Assembly (NCBI RefSeq): GCF_016881405.1
Contig: NZ_WOFE01000007.1
Span: forward strand, 1-64,000
DNA: 64,000 bases
Reading direction: 5' to 3'
Origin: Deefgea chitinilytica
GTDB lineage: Bacteria > Pseudomonadota > Gammaproteobacteria > Burkholderiales > Chitinibacteraceae
Shown piece after piece: positions 42,246-51,653 of the stretch (position 1 is its first letter; the number at the start of each line of letters is the position of its first letter). The position numbers and the translations under genes were made by a program. Under the pieces are notes generated by a model, which saw only the letters and a program-made list of their open reading frames with translations, had not been told where the DNA came from and made no database searches.

Positions 42246-43391
42246 TCAAATTTCTTCGAGTGAATTTTTGAGCGTTTGCACAACTTGGCTTAGTTTGTTT
42301 TGTAGCGCAGCTTCATCGGTATAGATGGCGGTGATTTTTTCCCAGCCATTGCGAACCACGCTTAATAGACTTTCTTCTTGCCGGTCTGATAAACCAAAAG
42401 CAGAGAGGGCGCTTTCCATATTCATCATCACATCACCAAACAACGCCGCTCGTTCGACATTGCCTTGCCGTTGTTGCTGATCGATTTCACTCAAGGTTGT
42501 GGTTAAGGATTGAATAGAACTCATGATGGCCAATTGATTTTGTGTGGCGATGAGTGTGGTTTTGACTTTGATCGCCTCAAGTCGTGATTCGGCCGCTTCA
42601 ATTAAAATTGCGAGGTGATCGCGTAGGCGCCCAGAGCGTTCTTCATCATCGACCGGCATATTGTTCACGATCAATTGCACATTTGGATAGTTGACTGATA
42701 GGCGATTGCGAAAGCGTACAATCCGTTCCATCGTTGCCATTTTTTGCAATACAGCGAGTTCGACTCCGCTTGCTTCTCCTTTTAAATTGAGTGCAACGAT
42801 ACCTGCATCGGTTTTAAGCTGGACGACTCCGTCCAGTTGGAATTGCTGAAGCGCGGCAATTAATAATTGCGCCAGTCCTTGTGCGGTATTGCTGCCATTG
42901 AAGTTTTTGAGCGTTTCCATTAACAAACCCGTTTCGCTCATGCTACTCATTGCCGTAAATGCAGTGTTAGTGGCATAGCTAATCTGGGATTTCATCTGTG
43001 CGCGTTCTGCGCTCTGTTGCAGCATGTGAGCGATGCGGGTCAGTAGCGCTTTGTGGTTGATTGGCTTGGTGATAAAACCCTGCCCGCCAACATCGTATAC
43101 TTTGAGTAATTCATCGGCGTTTTCTTCGGCCGATATCATCATGACGGGGATGTCTGATAATTCAAAATCATCACAAATGGCTTTGCATAAAGCAAAGCCA
43201 TTCATTTTGGGCATTTGCACATCAGCAATTACTGCGACGGGTTTGATTTCTCGTGCTTTTTGTAGCCCAGCCTCTCCATCTGCAGCTTCGACTACTTGAT
43301 ATTCAGTTTCGAGTATTTTTCGTATTACAACACGAATGATTGCATCGTCGTCGACCACTAAAATGATGGGCTTTGTTGTCGTTTCCGCCAT
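42246..43391 (-). CDS. response regulator with unrecognised C-terminal domain
   Basis: A 381-residue protein. Residues 8-125 are a CheY-like receiver: acidic triad VVDDDA, phosphoacceptor D57 in ADVQMPKMNG, Ser in MMISAEEN and Lys in FITKPIN. Residues 125-381 are mixed alpha/beta, then helical, with no DNA-binding, GGDEF, EAL or HD motif that I can see; the first part (about 150-260) has a GAF-like feel. It lies downstream of a chemoreceptor gene on the same strand, but a terminator separates them. A role in a non-canonical chemosensory or sigma-type output is inference. Confidence 0.85.
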   Translation of the reverse strand: MAETTTKPIILVVDDDAIIRVVIRKILETEYQVVEAADGEAGLQKAREIKPVAVIADVQMPKMNGFALCKAICDDFELSDIPVMMISAEENADELLKVYDVGGQGFITKPINHKALLTRIAHMLQQSAERAQMKSQISYATNTAFTAMSSMSETGLLMETLKNFNGSNTAQGLAQLLIAALQQFQLDGVVQLKTDAGIVALNLKGEASGVELAVLQKMATMERIVRFRNRLSVNYPNVQLIVNNMPVDDEERSGRLRDHLAILIEAAESRLEAIKVKTTLIATQNQLAIMSSIQSLTTTLSEIDQQQRQGNVERAALFGDVMMNMESALSAFGLSDRQEESLLSVVRNGWEKITAIYTDEAALQNKLSQVVQTLKNSLEEI

Positions 43392-43462
43392 GTTTTTACC
43401 CTAGACTAAAGTACCTGTGTTCAGTGTAGTTAGTCAGAAAAAAAAACGCTAATTGAACAGAA

Positions 43463-43487
43463 TAAAAAAATAGGGCTTGCGCCCTAT
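43463..43487 (-). terminator. Rho-independent terminator after poly-HAMP chemoreceptor gene
   Basis: ATAGGGC/GCCCTAT seven-bp stem with a four-base loop, followed on the minus strand by seven T. It separates the chemoreceptor transcript from the response-regulator gene. Confidence 0.85.
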
Positions 43488-43507
43488 CTTGAGTGAAATC
43501 TTGCTGC

Positions 43508-46006
43508 TTAAAATTCTGCCCATTCTTCGTCTTCATCTTTGATCGTTGCTTGGATTGGCGGTTTTGCAATTGGTTTTACTTTCGTTGTCGGTGCCGACGC
43601 TGTTTTTAGCGGGAGCTTGTTCGGTGCAAAGGACGTATGGGGGCTGTTGTTTTTGAGTATGAAAACGCCGACCAATTCGGCCAATTGCCCCGCTTGTTCT
43701 TGCAATGATTCGGCGGCGGCGGCCGCTTCTTCGACCAGCGCCGCATTTTGCTGCGTCACTTCATCCATATTCGCTACCGCCTGATTGACCTGCGCAATCC
43801 CAGCGCTTTGCTCTTTGGACGCCTCAGCAATTTCGCTCATGATCTGGGTGACTCGCTGAATACTGAGTTCGATTTCAGTCATCGTGCTCCCTGCGCTATT
43901 CACGATATGACTGCCGCGCTCAACTTCGTTCACGCTGTCACCAATCAGTGTTTTGATTTCTTTGGCGGCAACGGCGGAGCGTTGCGCGAGATTTCTGACT
44001 TCTGCAGCGACGACTGCAAAGCCACGCCCTTGTTCTCCGGCGCGGGCGGCTTCAACTGCAGCGTTAAGTGCCAGAATATTGGTTTGGAAGGCAATGCTAT
44101 CAATCACGCTGATAATGTCGACAATTTTGCTAGAGGCATCGTTGATCGCAGCCATGCTACTGACGGCATCTTGAACCAGACACGCACCTTTTTTCGCAAT
44201 CTGTTCTGAATTGCGCGCCAGTTGGCTGGCTTCAATTGCATTTTCCGCATTTTGTTTGACGGTGCTGGCCAGCTCTTCGCTGCTGGCGGCGGTTTCTTCG
44301 AGATTGGCTGCTTGTGCTTCGGTACGGCGCGATAGATCGGCGTTGCCGTGCGTAATTTCTTGTGATGCGATATTGATCGTGCGGCCTGCTTGTTGAATCT
44401 CTCCTACTAATATTTGCAGCTTGTCGACGGTGGCGTTGATGCCATCCTTGGTTTCACCAAATAGCCCAGCATAGTCTTGGGTGATTTGTTGCGTTAGATC
44501 GCCTTCTGCGAGGGCATTTGCAACGCGCATCACATCGCGCAGCCCAGTTTCTGTTACTTCCGAGAGCCGATTGAGCAAGGTGGCCAGCCTCGCGCTAAAG
44601 CCTTGTTTGTCGAGTAATTCAAGCCGCTGGCTAAAATTACCTTGCTCGGCAGCGGCGGCGACGATGGTTTCGATTTCTGCCACGATGCTACTGAGCGCAA
44701 AGACGGTATGGTTGACTCCGTCTTTGGCGCGACCAAATAAGCCGGGATAATCTTTTTGAATGGTTTGGCTTAAATCGCCTTGTGAAAGGGCATTGGCAAC
44801 GCGCAAGATGTCGTTGAAACCGATATCACAGGTATTGATCAATAGGTTTAAATCTTCGACCATGGCTTTGAATTTGAATTGGTAACGCTCAGCATCGACG
44901 CGTACGCTAAAGTTGCCTTGCGCACCCGCTTCGGCAATCAGCTTGATGTCATTGCTGATGGCCAGCAGCGCTTGTTTGACTTGGTCAACGGCCTGCGTGA
45001 TTTGTGCCTGATCGCCGTTCAGGCGCACCATATCCACATCGAAATTACCTTGTGCGTACTGGGCGATCACCTGCACTGTTTGCTCGGTGACTTGGATGTG
45101 AGACGTCACTAATTGATTGGTTTCTTTGGCCATTTCCTGAAATGAGCCCGAAAAATACTCGGCATTCATCCGAGCGCTAGTCGTACCCGCTGCGTGCTGT
45201 TTGGCCATATCGGCTTGCGCCTGAATAAATTGCAGCACGGTACACTGCATACCGTGCATTGCATTCAGTAGCAAACTCATTTCATCGTAATCGCGTAGCG
45301 TAATTTCATTGTCGAGCTTGCCGCCAGCGATGTTTTCGGCGATGACTACCGCGCGGGTGAGCGGAATTGAGATGGCTCGTAGTAGCAAAATGCAAGAAAT
45401 CAGCGCGAGTACCAAGCCTAGCACGATCATGCTGATGGCAATCAGTTTGACCCGTTCATAACTGGCTTGTGCGCTGGTGTATTCGGTTTTGGCAACGTCA
45501 AGTTGCAAATTCATCAGTGCCGTGATTTGTTCACCTACCGGATCAATAGCACGATATAAAGGTTCAATAAACTGAATCAGATCGCCTTGAATAATGTCTG
45601 TTTTACCGACGAGAAACTGTTCTAGTTTATTAATTTCCTCATTGGCGCGGTTAAAGCGCGATTCAGATTCGGCGGCGAGTTTGGCTTCTTCTGGCGTGAG
45701 GGTCGTGGCTTTATACGCACCCCATTCGCGGGCAATATCGGCTTTGGCTTGTTGGATGTTTTTTGCGGTTTCTTCGGCGGTTAGCATGCCTGCGTTGGCT
45801 TTATTCATTGCGTCAACCATGTTGACTGCATACGCGTCGGCGACGAGCTTGAGCTGTTTGAGTGGCACTACGCGGTCTTCGTAAACGGTCTTCAGTGAGC
45901 GATTGACTTCATTTAGATTGTACAATCCCATCCCACCCATTAAGACCAAGAGCATGGATAAAAACAACACGGTGTAAATGATGCGCTGCTTGATTGAGAT
46001 TTTCAT
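43508..46006 (-). CDS. methyl-accepting chemotaxis protein with repeated HAMP-like modules
   Basis: An 832-residue chemoreceptor. TM1 ([19 protein letters not shown]), a four-helix-bundle periplasmic domain, and TM2 ([22 protein letters not shown]) are followed by a HAMP and several HAMP-like repeats, recognisable by the recurring phrase [23 protein letters not shown] / [23 protein letters not shown]. The signalling tip is [21 protein letters not shown]. The last five residues, EWAEF, fit the xWxxF pentapeptide that tethers CheR/CheB. ATG 46006 is chosen because of GAGGTAAG just upstream. No cheA, cheW or cheR lies in the window. Confidence 0.92.
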   Translation of the reverse strand: MKISIKQRIIYTVLFLSMLLVLMGGMGLYNLNEVNRSLKTVYEDRVVPLKQLKLVADAYAVNMVDAMNKANAGMLTAEETAKNIQQAKADIAREWGAYKATTLTPEEAKLAAESESRFNRANEEINKLEQFLVGKTDIIQGDLIQFIEPLYRAIDPVGEQITALMNLQLDVAKTEYTSAQASYERVKLIAISMIVLGLVLALISCILLLRAISIPLTRAVVIAENIAGGKLDNEITLRDYDEMSLLLNAMHGMQCTVLQFIQAQADMAKQHAAGTTSARMNAEYFSGSFQEMAKETNQLVTSHIQVTEQTVQVIAQYAQGNFDVDMVRLNGDQAQITQAVDQVKQALLAISNDIKLIAEAGAQGNFSVRVDAERYQFKFKAMVEDLNLLINTCDIGFNDILRVANALSQGDLSQTIQKDYPGLFGRAKDGVNHTVFALSSIVAEIETIVAAAAEQGNFSQRLELLDKQGFSARLATLLNRLSEVTETGLRDVMRVANALAEGDLTQQITQDYAGLFGETKDGINATVDKLQILVGEIQQAGRTINIASQEITHGNADLSRRTEAQAANLEETAASSEELASTVKQNAENAIEASQLARNSEQIAKKGACLVQDAVSSMAAINDASSKIVDIISVIDSIAFQTNILALNAAVEAARAGEQGRGFAVVAAEVRNLAQRSAVAAKEIKTLIGDSVNEVERGSHIVNSAGSTMTEIELSIQRVTQIMSEIAEASKEQSAGIAQVNQAVANMDEVTQQNAALVEEAAAAAESLQEQAGQLAELVGVFILKNNSPHTSFAPNKLPLKTASAPTTKVKPIAKPPIQATIKDEDEEWAEF

Positions 46007-46301
46007 TGGCTTACCTCGAATTACGATCACTAGGCTCTGCTAGGGCAGTCGGAAGTAGCAATAAATAATTACTACCTTATGGGTATTAATGGTAATTCTT
46101 GGTTAAGCTCTGGTAATGTCAAGTAAATAAAATGGATTTGCTTGGCGCTAGGCGTCGAGCGGTTTTCTTTATAAGTATCTAATAATATTAATTTTTTTGT
46201 TCTGGTGATGCTGACGCATGGTGAAGATGTGCATGGCGTTGTGCGGAATGAGTCACTGCCAAGTCAGATAGGGCAAATTCAATTTGAACAGGAGTAAATC
46301 A

Positions 46302-46646
46302 ATGACGCGAGGTGATTCATTACAATTATTGATTCAGCAGGTGAATGATTTTGCTGAAGCAAGGGACTGGCGACAGTTTCATAGCCCGAAAAATTTATCG
46401 ATGGCGCTGACAGTCGAGGCCGCCGAGTTGCTGGAGATTTTTCAGTGGGTAGAGTCGCAGGATTCGCTCGTGCTGAGCGACGCACAGCGCACGGCAAGTG
46501 CGCATGAGGCGGCGGATATCTTGCTGTATTTATTGCGCTTTTGTGAGATGACGCAGATTGATCTACTTGCAGCTGCGCGAGAAAAGTTGCAGTTGAACGC
46601 GCAAAAATATCCGCTTGAGCTGTCCAAAGGAGTCGCATCCCGCTAA
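46302..46646 (+). CDS. MazG-like nucleotide pyrophosphohydrolase
   Basis: A 114-residue all-helical NTP pyrophosphohydrolase of the MazG/RS21-C6 (dCTPase-like) group. The metal-binding helix is MALTVEAAELLEIFQW (ExxE(L)), and the second acidic motif is HEAADILLYLLRFCE (ExxD). W29 and the RDWRQFHSPKNL segment are typical of the dCTPase subgroup. It probably cleans non-canonical dNTPs. AGGAG is present before the ATG; an upstream in-frame TTG at 46284 is unlikely. Confidence 0.9.
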   Translation: MTRGDSLQLLIQQVNDFAEARDWRQFHSPKNLSMALTVEAAELLEIFQWVESQDSLVLSDAQRTASAHEAADILLYLLRFCEMTQIDLLAAAREKLQLNAQKYPLELSKGVASR

Positions 46647-46678
46647 GCGCAGTTTGTTGATGTTTGGTTTGGCGTGCT

Positions 46679-47086
46679 TTATTCAAACCAATCGTGCGGC
46701 CTGGCTGGCAGCTCATGCCAGCGTTGTAGGCTGCGATGATCGGCGATTTTTAGCGTGGTTTGCTGGCTGAGCCAGGCCGTAAGTCCTTCACGCAGAAAGT
46801 GCAGTTCTTCAACAGAGAAACCATACAGATCACGCAGTAGTGTGCCGTGCTGGATGCCAATCTCGCCTTCAAAAATCGTCGCCGTGGCCAAAAAGCCTTC
46901 ATCTCCAATAATCGCTAGCCAATATACGCGGTCTTGATCTTCCAGCAAGGCCAGTGTGCCCTTGGCTTGCTCAGCCAATTCTTGCGCAACTAAATGTGCG
47001 ACAGCATGTAGCCATTGCCAGCTCTGTTCTGTGAGCTCATCAGCGCCATAAGTAGGGATCTCGGTGTTGATGGTGGGGATGAACAC
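46679..47086 (-). CDS. hypothetical protein
   Basis: A 135-residue protein that I do not recognise. Starting from GTG 47086, which has AGGAG six bases upstream, it begins VFIPTINTEIPTYGADEL. It is acidic, with a helical first half (EQSWQWLHAVAHLVAQELAEQ), a beta-rich centre (RVYWLAIIGDEGFLATATIFEGEIG) and a helical end. No signal peptide or membrane segment. It is convergent with the MazG-like gene. Open reading further upstream has no ribosome site. Confidence 0.6.
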   Translation of the reverse strand: MFIPTINTEIPTYGADELTEQSWQWLHAVAHLVAQELAEQAKGTLALLEDQDRVYWLAIIGDEGFLATATIFEGEIGIQHGTLLRDLYGFSVEELHFLREGLTAWLSQQTTLKIADHRSLQRWHELPARPHDWFE

Positions 47087-47401
47087 AAAACACTCCTGAT
47101 ATTGATGTATGTTGCCACAGGCATTGTTAGATATTGGATTAAAGAGAATACCCAATGAATTACTGGTTTGGCGACGTGACTGGCTGCGACCCGTATTATG
47201 CCAGATCTGTGCTTTGAGCAGGGAGAGGCATCGTGCTCGGCCGGTGATGAAGCGACTGCAGCAGGATCATCCATTTGGCATCGCTCGGTGCAATCCATGC
47301 CGTTCCACGCTAGAATCGACGATGGCTTGGCCGATCAGCCAAGCGCCAGTCAGCAGCAGCGTTACTGAGTTGAGCATCAGAAAAAAATTTGAGAAAAAGG
47401 G
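47087..47401. other. intergenic region with divergent promoters
   Basis: A 315-base stretch between two divergent genes. It contains an ATACCC word at 47149 and a small hairpin (GCTTGGC/GCCAAGC around 47323-47342). I see no gene, tRNA or repeat element in it. Confidence 0.5.
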
Positions 47402-48322
47402 ATGGGCATGTTTGAAACACTGGTAGCGATTATTGCCGCGATTGCAATTTTTTTGTACGCACTTGAAGGCTTTAGCCGTGAGTTGCAAGCTGTTGGTGGC
47501 GATACTTTACAAGATTGGCTGGGCAAGGTGACGTCCAATCGTTGGGCTGGTTTTGCGGTCGGTGCGTTTGCAACGGCGATTTTACAGTCGAGCAGCGCGG
47601 TGTCGTCGTTAACGACTGCCTTGGTGAATGCGTCGGTGATTTCGTTTCGCGCGAGCTTGGGCGTATTACTCGGCGCCAATGTGGGTACGACGGCCACGGC
47701 ATGGTTGGTATCGTTTAAATTGACTGAAATTGGCCCGATTTTTATTGCCTTAGGGGCGTTGGTTTCCTTATTGCCAAAACGCTATGGTCAATTCGGTCGT
47801 TCGCTGTTTTATTTCGGGATGATTTTTGCCGCGCTGGATTTGATTTCGCGTGCGGTAATGCCGCTGCGTGAATTACCTGCGGTGATGGAATTAATGGCGC
47901 AAGCCAATTCGCCCTTGGTGGGGGTGTTAGCGGGGATTGTGATTACAGCGATTGTGCAATCGAGCAGTGTGACCACCGGTTTAGCGATTTTATTTGTGCA
48001 ACAAGGCTTTTTGCCGCCACAGGCCGCGATTGCGATTGCGCTCGGTGCTAATGTCGGCTCTACGTCGACTGCGCTGATTGCCAGTATGGGCATGAGTGCG
48101 ATTGCCAAAAAAACCGCGTATTACAATTTCTTGTTCAAAGGCGTTGGCTTGTTGATGTTTTTCCCGTTTATCGCACTGCTGTCGAATCAGTTGACTCAGC
48201 ATATTAGTGATACTGGTCAAGTCGTCGCTGCCGCGCATTTGATTTTTAATTTAACCATTTCGCTGTTCTTCTTATTGATGCTTGATCCAATTTTGAAGTT
48301 TTCGGAACGAAAAAAGCATTAA
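47402..48322 (+). CDS. Na/Pi cotransporter family protein (NptA/YjbB-like)
   Basis: A 306-residue membrane protein of the Na+/phosphate symporter family. Two inverted repeats each hold the QSSS hairpin (ATAILQSSSAVSSLTTALV and TAIVQSSSVTTGLAILF), each followed by LGANVGTTATA / LGANVGSTSTA. The soluble C-terminal PhoU-like domain of longer homologues is missing. ATG 47402 and ATG 47408 are both possible; the GGGATG sequence would serve the second. Confidence 0.9.
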   Translation: MGMFETLVAIIAAIAIFLYALEGFSRELQAVGGDTLQDWLGKVTSNRWAGFAVGAFATAILQSSSAVSSLTTALVNASVISFRASLGVLLGANVGTTATAWLVSFKLTEIGPIFIALGALVSLLPKRYGQFGRSLFYFGMIFAALDLISRAVMPLRELPAVMELMAQANSPLVGVLAGIVITAIVQSSSVTTGLAILFVQQGFLPPQAAIAIALGANVGSTSTALIASMGMSAIAKKTAYYNFLFKGVGLLMFFPFIALLSNQLTQHISDTGQVVAAAHLIFNLTISLFFLLMLDPILKFSERKKH

Positions 48323-48340
48323 AAATGGTGTTTTGCATTG

Positions 48341-48365
48341 AAAAAGGGGCGCAAGCCCCTTTTTT
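48341..48365. terminator. bidirectional terminator between Na/Pi and LysR genes
   Basis: AAAAAGGGGC-GCAA-GCCCCTTTTTT, ten-bp stem with a four-base loop between convergent genes. Confidence 0.92.
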
Positions 48366-48367
48366 AT

Positions 48368-49258
48368 TTACCACGAAGGCGTAGCAAACCGCTGTACTAG
48401 AAAATCAAGCAAAGCGCGCACCGCGGGCGAAAGGTGGCGGCGAGAAGGGTAGAGTGCGTAGATGGTCATCGCGGGGACTTGCCAATCGGGCAGTACAATT
48501 TGCAGCGCGCCGCTGTCGATGTAGGGCTTGGCAAGGTAAGTCGGTTGTAGCGCGATGCCGCAGCCAGCGAGTGCGGCGTATAGCAATACGGTGGCTTCGT
48601 TGGCGCTGAAACGGCTAGTAACGCCGACTTGCGTCGTTTCATCGCCGCGCGAAAAGTGCCAAACACTTTTGCCAAAATTCGCATAGCTTAAACATTTATG
48701 TTGGGTAAGTTCCGCTGGTTCTTTTAAAGTATTGCTTGCAGCTAAATACCCTGGTGATGCAACCAAAATAGAGTCGCAGCGAGCCAAGGGGCGGGCGATT
48801 AACATTGGGTCGGGTTCGCTGCTGATGCGGATTGCCAGATCAATCCGCGCCTCGACTAAATTCACCGCGGTGTCGCTGACATTCAGATCGATTTTAAGCA
48901 AGGGATGCTGCGCCAGAAAATCGCTAATTGCCGCGGCCAAATGTGCAAATCCGAACGACATACTGCTGGTGAGGCGCAATTGGCCGCGCAGCTCGCCATC
49001 GTGACTTATGCTTTCTTCTTCGATATTTTCCATCAAGGCCAGCATTTGCTGGCAGCGCCGTAGGCAATTTTCACCCGCATCAGTCAGCGTGACGCGGCGC
49101 GTCGTGCGCTGCAGCAGCCGTGCACCGAGCCATTGCTCGAGTTCGGCGATATAACGCGTAACCATCGCGCGCGACATGTCGAGCTTATCAGCGCTGGCGC
49201 TAAAGCTGCCGCTGTGCGCCACTTCGCTAAATACCTTCATCGCAGTGAGTCGGTCCAT
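48368..49258 (-). CDS. LysR-family transcriptional regulator
   Basis: A 296-residue LysR regulator. The N-terminal winged helix (MDRLTAMKVFSEVAHSGSFSASADKLDMSRAMVTRYIAELEQWLGARLLQRTTRRVTLT) is followed by a two-lobed effector domain. The subgroup resembles CrgA/DsdC-like PecT-type regulators. It is transcribed divergently from the MBL-fold/DsbA pair across a 121-base gap, so it probably controls that pair. The effector is unknown. Confidence 0.93.
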   Translation of the reverse strand: MDRLTAMKVFSEVAHSGSFSASADKLDMSRAMVTRYIAELEQWLGARLLQRTTRRVTLTDAGENCLRRCQQMLALMENIEEESISHDGELRGQLRLTSSMSFGFAHLAAAISDFLAQHPLLKIDLNVSDTAVNLVEARIDLAIRISSEPDPMLIARPLARCDSILVASPGYLAASNTLKEPAELTQHKCLSYANFGKSVWHFSRGDETTQVGVTSRFSANEATVLLYAALAGCGIALQPTYLAKPYIDSGALQIVLPDWQVPAMTIYALYPSRRHLSPAVRALLDFLVQRFATPSW

Positions 49259-49379
49259 AGTGTTTCCTTGCTATCTGCTCGAATATTGCAACAATCATGC
49301 GCAGTTTAGTCTATTTATCCGTTCGTTTCATGCAACTACACTAGCGTCACTTTAATCAAACACCGAACGGAGATTCACT

Positions 49380-50252
49380 ATGTTTCGCACTACTTTACTT
49401 GCCGCCACCCTTGCTTTGACCTTTGCTAACGCACAGGCAGAAACCGCTAAGCAGCCACTCCAAATGAAAGTGTATAACGCCGATGGCAATAGTTTTCATG
49501 CCAATTCAACGCTGATCTACGGCGAAAAAGAGGCGATTGTGATCGATGCGGGCTTTACTCGCGCTGATGCGCTGCGAATTGGCGCAAATGTGCTCGATAG
49601 TGGTAAAGAATTGAAAACGATTTTTGTGAGCCAAGCCGATCCTGATTATTATTTTGGCGTTGAAGTGCTAAAACAAATGTTCCCGAATGCCGAAGTCGTG
49701 GCAACGCCAGCAGTGTTGGCGAAAATCAGTAGCAAGCTTGACGGCAAAGTCGCATTTTGGGGCCCCAAAATGGGCGCCAATGCGCCGAAGAAACCCGTGC
49801 TACCAGCGGCGTTGAAGGGCGAAACTTTGACTGTTGATGGCGAGAAAATTGAAATTCGTGGTACCAAGGGGCCACTCGCGCACCGCCCGTATGTGTGGAT
49901 TCCATCGACTAAGACGATTACTGGCAATATCGGCGTGTTTGGTGGCTTGCATGTCTGGACTGCTGATACGCAAAATGCCGCTGAACGCACATTGTGGATT
50001 GCGCAATTGGATGACATGGCGGCCTTAAAACCCGAAGTCATCGTGCCGGGGCATATGCAAGCGGGTAGCAAGCTGGATGTGAGCAACATCGCCTACACCA
50101 AGCAATACCTGCAAACGTTTGAGAAAAACGCTGCAGCCGCCAAAAACAGCGCCGAATTGATCGCCAGCATGAAAAAAGCCTATCCCGATGCAGGTTTGGG
50201 CATGGCATTAGAGATCGGCGCGAAAGTGAATAAGGGTGAAATGAAATGGTAA
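49380..50252 (+). CDS. exported MBL-fold protein (Vmh-like) with degenerate metal motif
   Basis: A 290-residue periplasmic protein with signal peptide (MFRTTLLAATLALTFANAQA) and a metallo-beta-lactamase fold. The first Asp region (EAIVIDAGF) and the VIVPGHM segment are present. The canonical HxHxDH is replaced by S84-Q-A-D-P-D-Y-Y, so two or three zinc-ligand histidines are lost. Residues 107-135 hold a Lys/Ala-rich insert. Either it is non-hydrolytic or it uses an altered site. It overlaps the DsbA-like gene by 7 bases. Confidence 0.85.
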   Translation: MFRTTLLAATLALTFANAQAETAKQPLQMKVYNADGNSFHANSTLIYGEKEAIVIDAGFTRADALRIGANVLDSGKELKTIFVSQADPDYYFGVEVLKQMFPNAEVVATPAVLAKISSKLDGKVAFWGPKMGANAPKKPVLPAALKGETLTVDGEKIEIRGTKGPLAHRPYVWIPSTKTITGNIGVFGGLHVWTADTQNAAERTLWIAQLDDMAALKPEVIVPGHMQAGSKLDVSNIAYTKQYLQTFEKNAAAAKNSAELIASMKKAYPDAGLGMALEIGAKVNKGEMKW

Positions 50253-50986
50253 GCCGTAGCGACAGCGCCGCCAGCAAACCGGTACTTCATTATTATTTTG
50301 ATCCCTTATGTGGCTGGTGCTACGCCGCGGCACCCTTGCTGCGCGCGGCAGCAGAGAGCCAAGCGTTGGCGGTTCAATTGCACGCTGGCGGCATGATGAG
50401 TGGTGAGAATCGCCAAACGGTGACGCCAACCTTGCGCAACTACGTAATGCCGCACGATCAGCGCATCGCCGCCTTGACTGGTCAGCCGTTTGGTGAAGCA
50501 TACTTTAATGGTTTGTTGCTGGATCAAAATGCGGTGTTTGATTCAACACCACCGACCTTGGCCGTTTTGGCTGCGGCCGCTTTAGGTGGCGATGACGGTA
50601 TCGGGCAAACTGGTTTGGCGATGTTGGCGCGGATTCAGCACGCACATTATGCGCAAGGGCAACGGATTGCCGATGGCACGGTGCTACTGGGATTGGCGGT
50701 CGAATTAGGCTTTGCAAGCGCAGCATTTGCACAGGCCATGAGCGAGCAAGCGGTAGATCTTGATGCGCATTTTAATGCTACGCGAATGGCAATGAAGCGC
50801 CGGAATTTACGTGGGTTTCCCTCGCTGGTGCTGGAAAAACAGGGCGTACAGCAGCTGATTGATATTTCGCCGTATCTAGGTGAGCCAAAGCAGTTTATTG
50901 CGAAATTGCAAGCGCTGTTGCAGCACGTCACGCCGCTGGCTGTTGCGGAGCCTAATGCATTTTGCACCGCAGATGGCTGCGCTTAA
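50246..50986 (+). CDS. DsbA-family (FrnE-like) oxidoreductase
   Basis: A 246-residue cytoplasmic thioredoxin-fold protein with the FDPLCGWCYAAAPLL active site (C22-G-W-C25) and the long helical insert of the FrnE/DsbA group. The conserved cis-Pro segment is NLRGFPSLVLEK. The C-terminus has another Cys pair (FCTADGCA). It overlaps the MBL-fold gene, so both are co-translated. A redox or isomerisation role towards an unknown partner is likely. Confidence 0.9.
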   Translation: MVSRSDSAASKPVLHYYFDPLCGWCYAAAPLLRAAAESQALAVQLHAGGMMSGENRQTVTPTLRNYVMPHDQRIAALTGQPFGEAYFNGLLLDQNAVFDSTPPTLAVLAAAALGGDDGIGQTGLAMLARIQHAHYAQGQRIADGTVLLGLAVELGFASAAFAQAMSEQAVDLDAHFNATRMAMKRRNLRGFPSLVLEKQGVQQLIDISPYLGEPKQFIAKLQALLQHVTPLAVAEPNAFCTADGCA

Positions 50987-51033
50987 GCGCTCAGTGAGTG
51001 AGTTTGTGCTTGGTTTTGGGTGCAAAAAACTTT

Positions 51034-51061
51034 AAACGCCAGCTTAAGCTGGCGTTTTTTT
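51034..51061. terminator. bidirectional terminator after FrnE-like gene
   Basis: A perfect palindrome AAACGCCAGCTT/AAGCTGGCGTTT followed by T residues to 51061, between convergent genes. Confidence 0.9.
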
Positions 51062-51080
51062 ATTCGGAAATAGTACCGAT

Positions 51081-51230
51081 TTATTTTTGCTGGGCTTGGG
51101 TGGCGTCTACTTTGAGCCAATCAAAAGGCTTCCCATTGGCCATACGCTCAACAAAATTTTGCTTTGAATTCGGTTTTGCTTTCGCAGGAGACGGCGCTGA
51201 ATTCTTGGCGACGGTTTTTGCTTGTGGCAT
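51081..51230 (-). CDS. small protein with ERM...PFDWLK motif
   Basis: A 49-residue basic protein beginning MPQAKTVAKNSAPSPAK and ending in the motif FVERMANGKPFDWLKVDA. An Ala/Lys/Pro-rich, probably disordered N-terminus precedes a short C-terminal helix. AAAGGG lies about 10 bases before the ATG. A related 45-residue protein is encoded 286 bases away on the same strand, which supports both as real genes. No known function; I do not recognise the family. Confidence 0.6.
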   Translation of the reverse strand: MPQAKTVAKNSAPSPAKAKPNSKQNFVERMANGKPFDWLKVDATQAQQK

Positions 51231-51515
51231 GGGTTATATCCCTTTGAAGAATTGAAGACCAATTGTAAGCTGTTGCAATCCATTGCACATTAGGGTAAAC
51301 GCTTATTTGCGGCCTGTGTATCTAATTGTCATACGCAAATATTTATATAGATCAATATGTTGCATATTTATTGCAAAGTGTAACTCCGTTCAGCCAGTGC
51401 ACTGCTGCGCAGTTTTTGTGCGCGGCTGGGGTGTAAGACCGAGTTGAGTGGCTGGCGTTCCGCTATGGGATGCCTCGCTCGTGACCAGAGCCGATGGCGA
51501 GGTCTAACTAGATGG
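51231..51515. other. gap between two related small-protein genes
   Basis: A 285-base stretch that is A/T rich up to about 51380, then GC rich (51395-51515) with CCAGTGCACTG and TGCGCAG-type palindromes. No gene, terminator or element end is convincing. The GC-rich part differs in composition from its surroundings and may be an element fragment or a structured 3' leader/trailer. Confidence 0.4.
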
Positions 51516-51653
51516 TCATTTTGCGTTAGTTGGCATGGTGGCAAACTTGAGCCAGGCAAAAGGGGCTTTACCGACCATGCGTTCGGCGAGTGTTTTTTTG
51601 AACGCGTCGCGTGTCTTAAGTTGAGTCGTGAATAATTGTGCAGCTTTTTTCAT
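51516..51653 (-). CDS. small protein, paralogue with ERM...PFAWLK motif
   Basis: A 45-residue basic protein (MKKAAQLFTTQLKTRDAFKK... ending TLAERMVGKAPFAWLKFATM-like). GAGGAAG sits just upstream of the ATG, the best ribosome site in this area. Its C-terminal half matches the 49-residue neighbour at E-R-M, G/K, P-F, W-L-K. Unknown function; an envelope-, ribosome- or nucleoid-associated microprotein is speculation. Confidence 0.65.
   Translation of the reverse strand: MKKAAQLFTTQLKTRDAFKKTLAERMVGKAPFAWLKFATMPTNAK

Noticed and set aside
43508-46006. Repeated phrase VANAL-GDL-Q-DY-GLFG in the chemoreceptor as a recent gene duplication
   Set aside because: Repeated HAMP-like modules are normal in poly-HAMP receptors and the copies are diverged.
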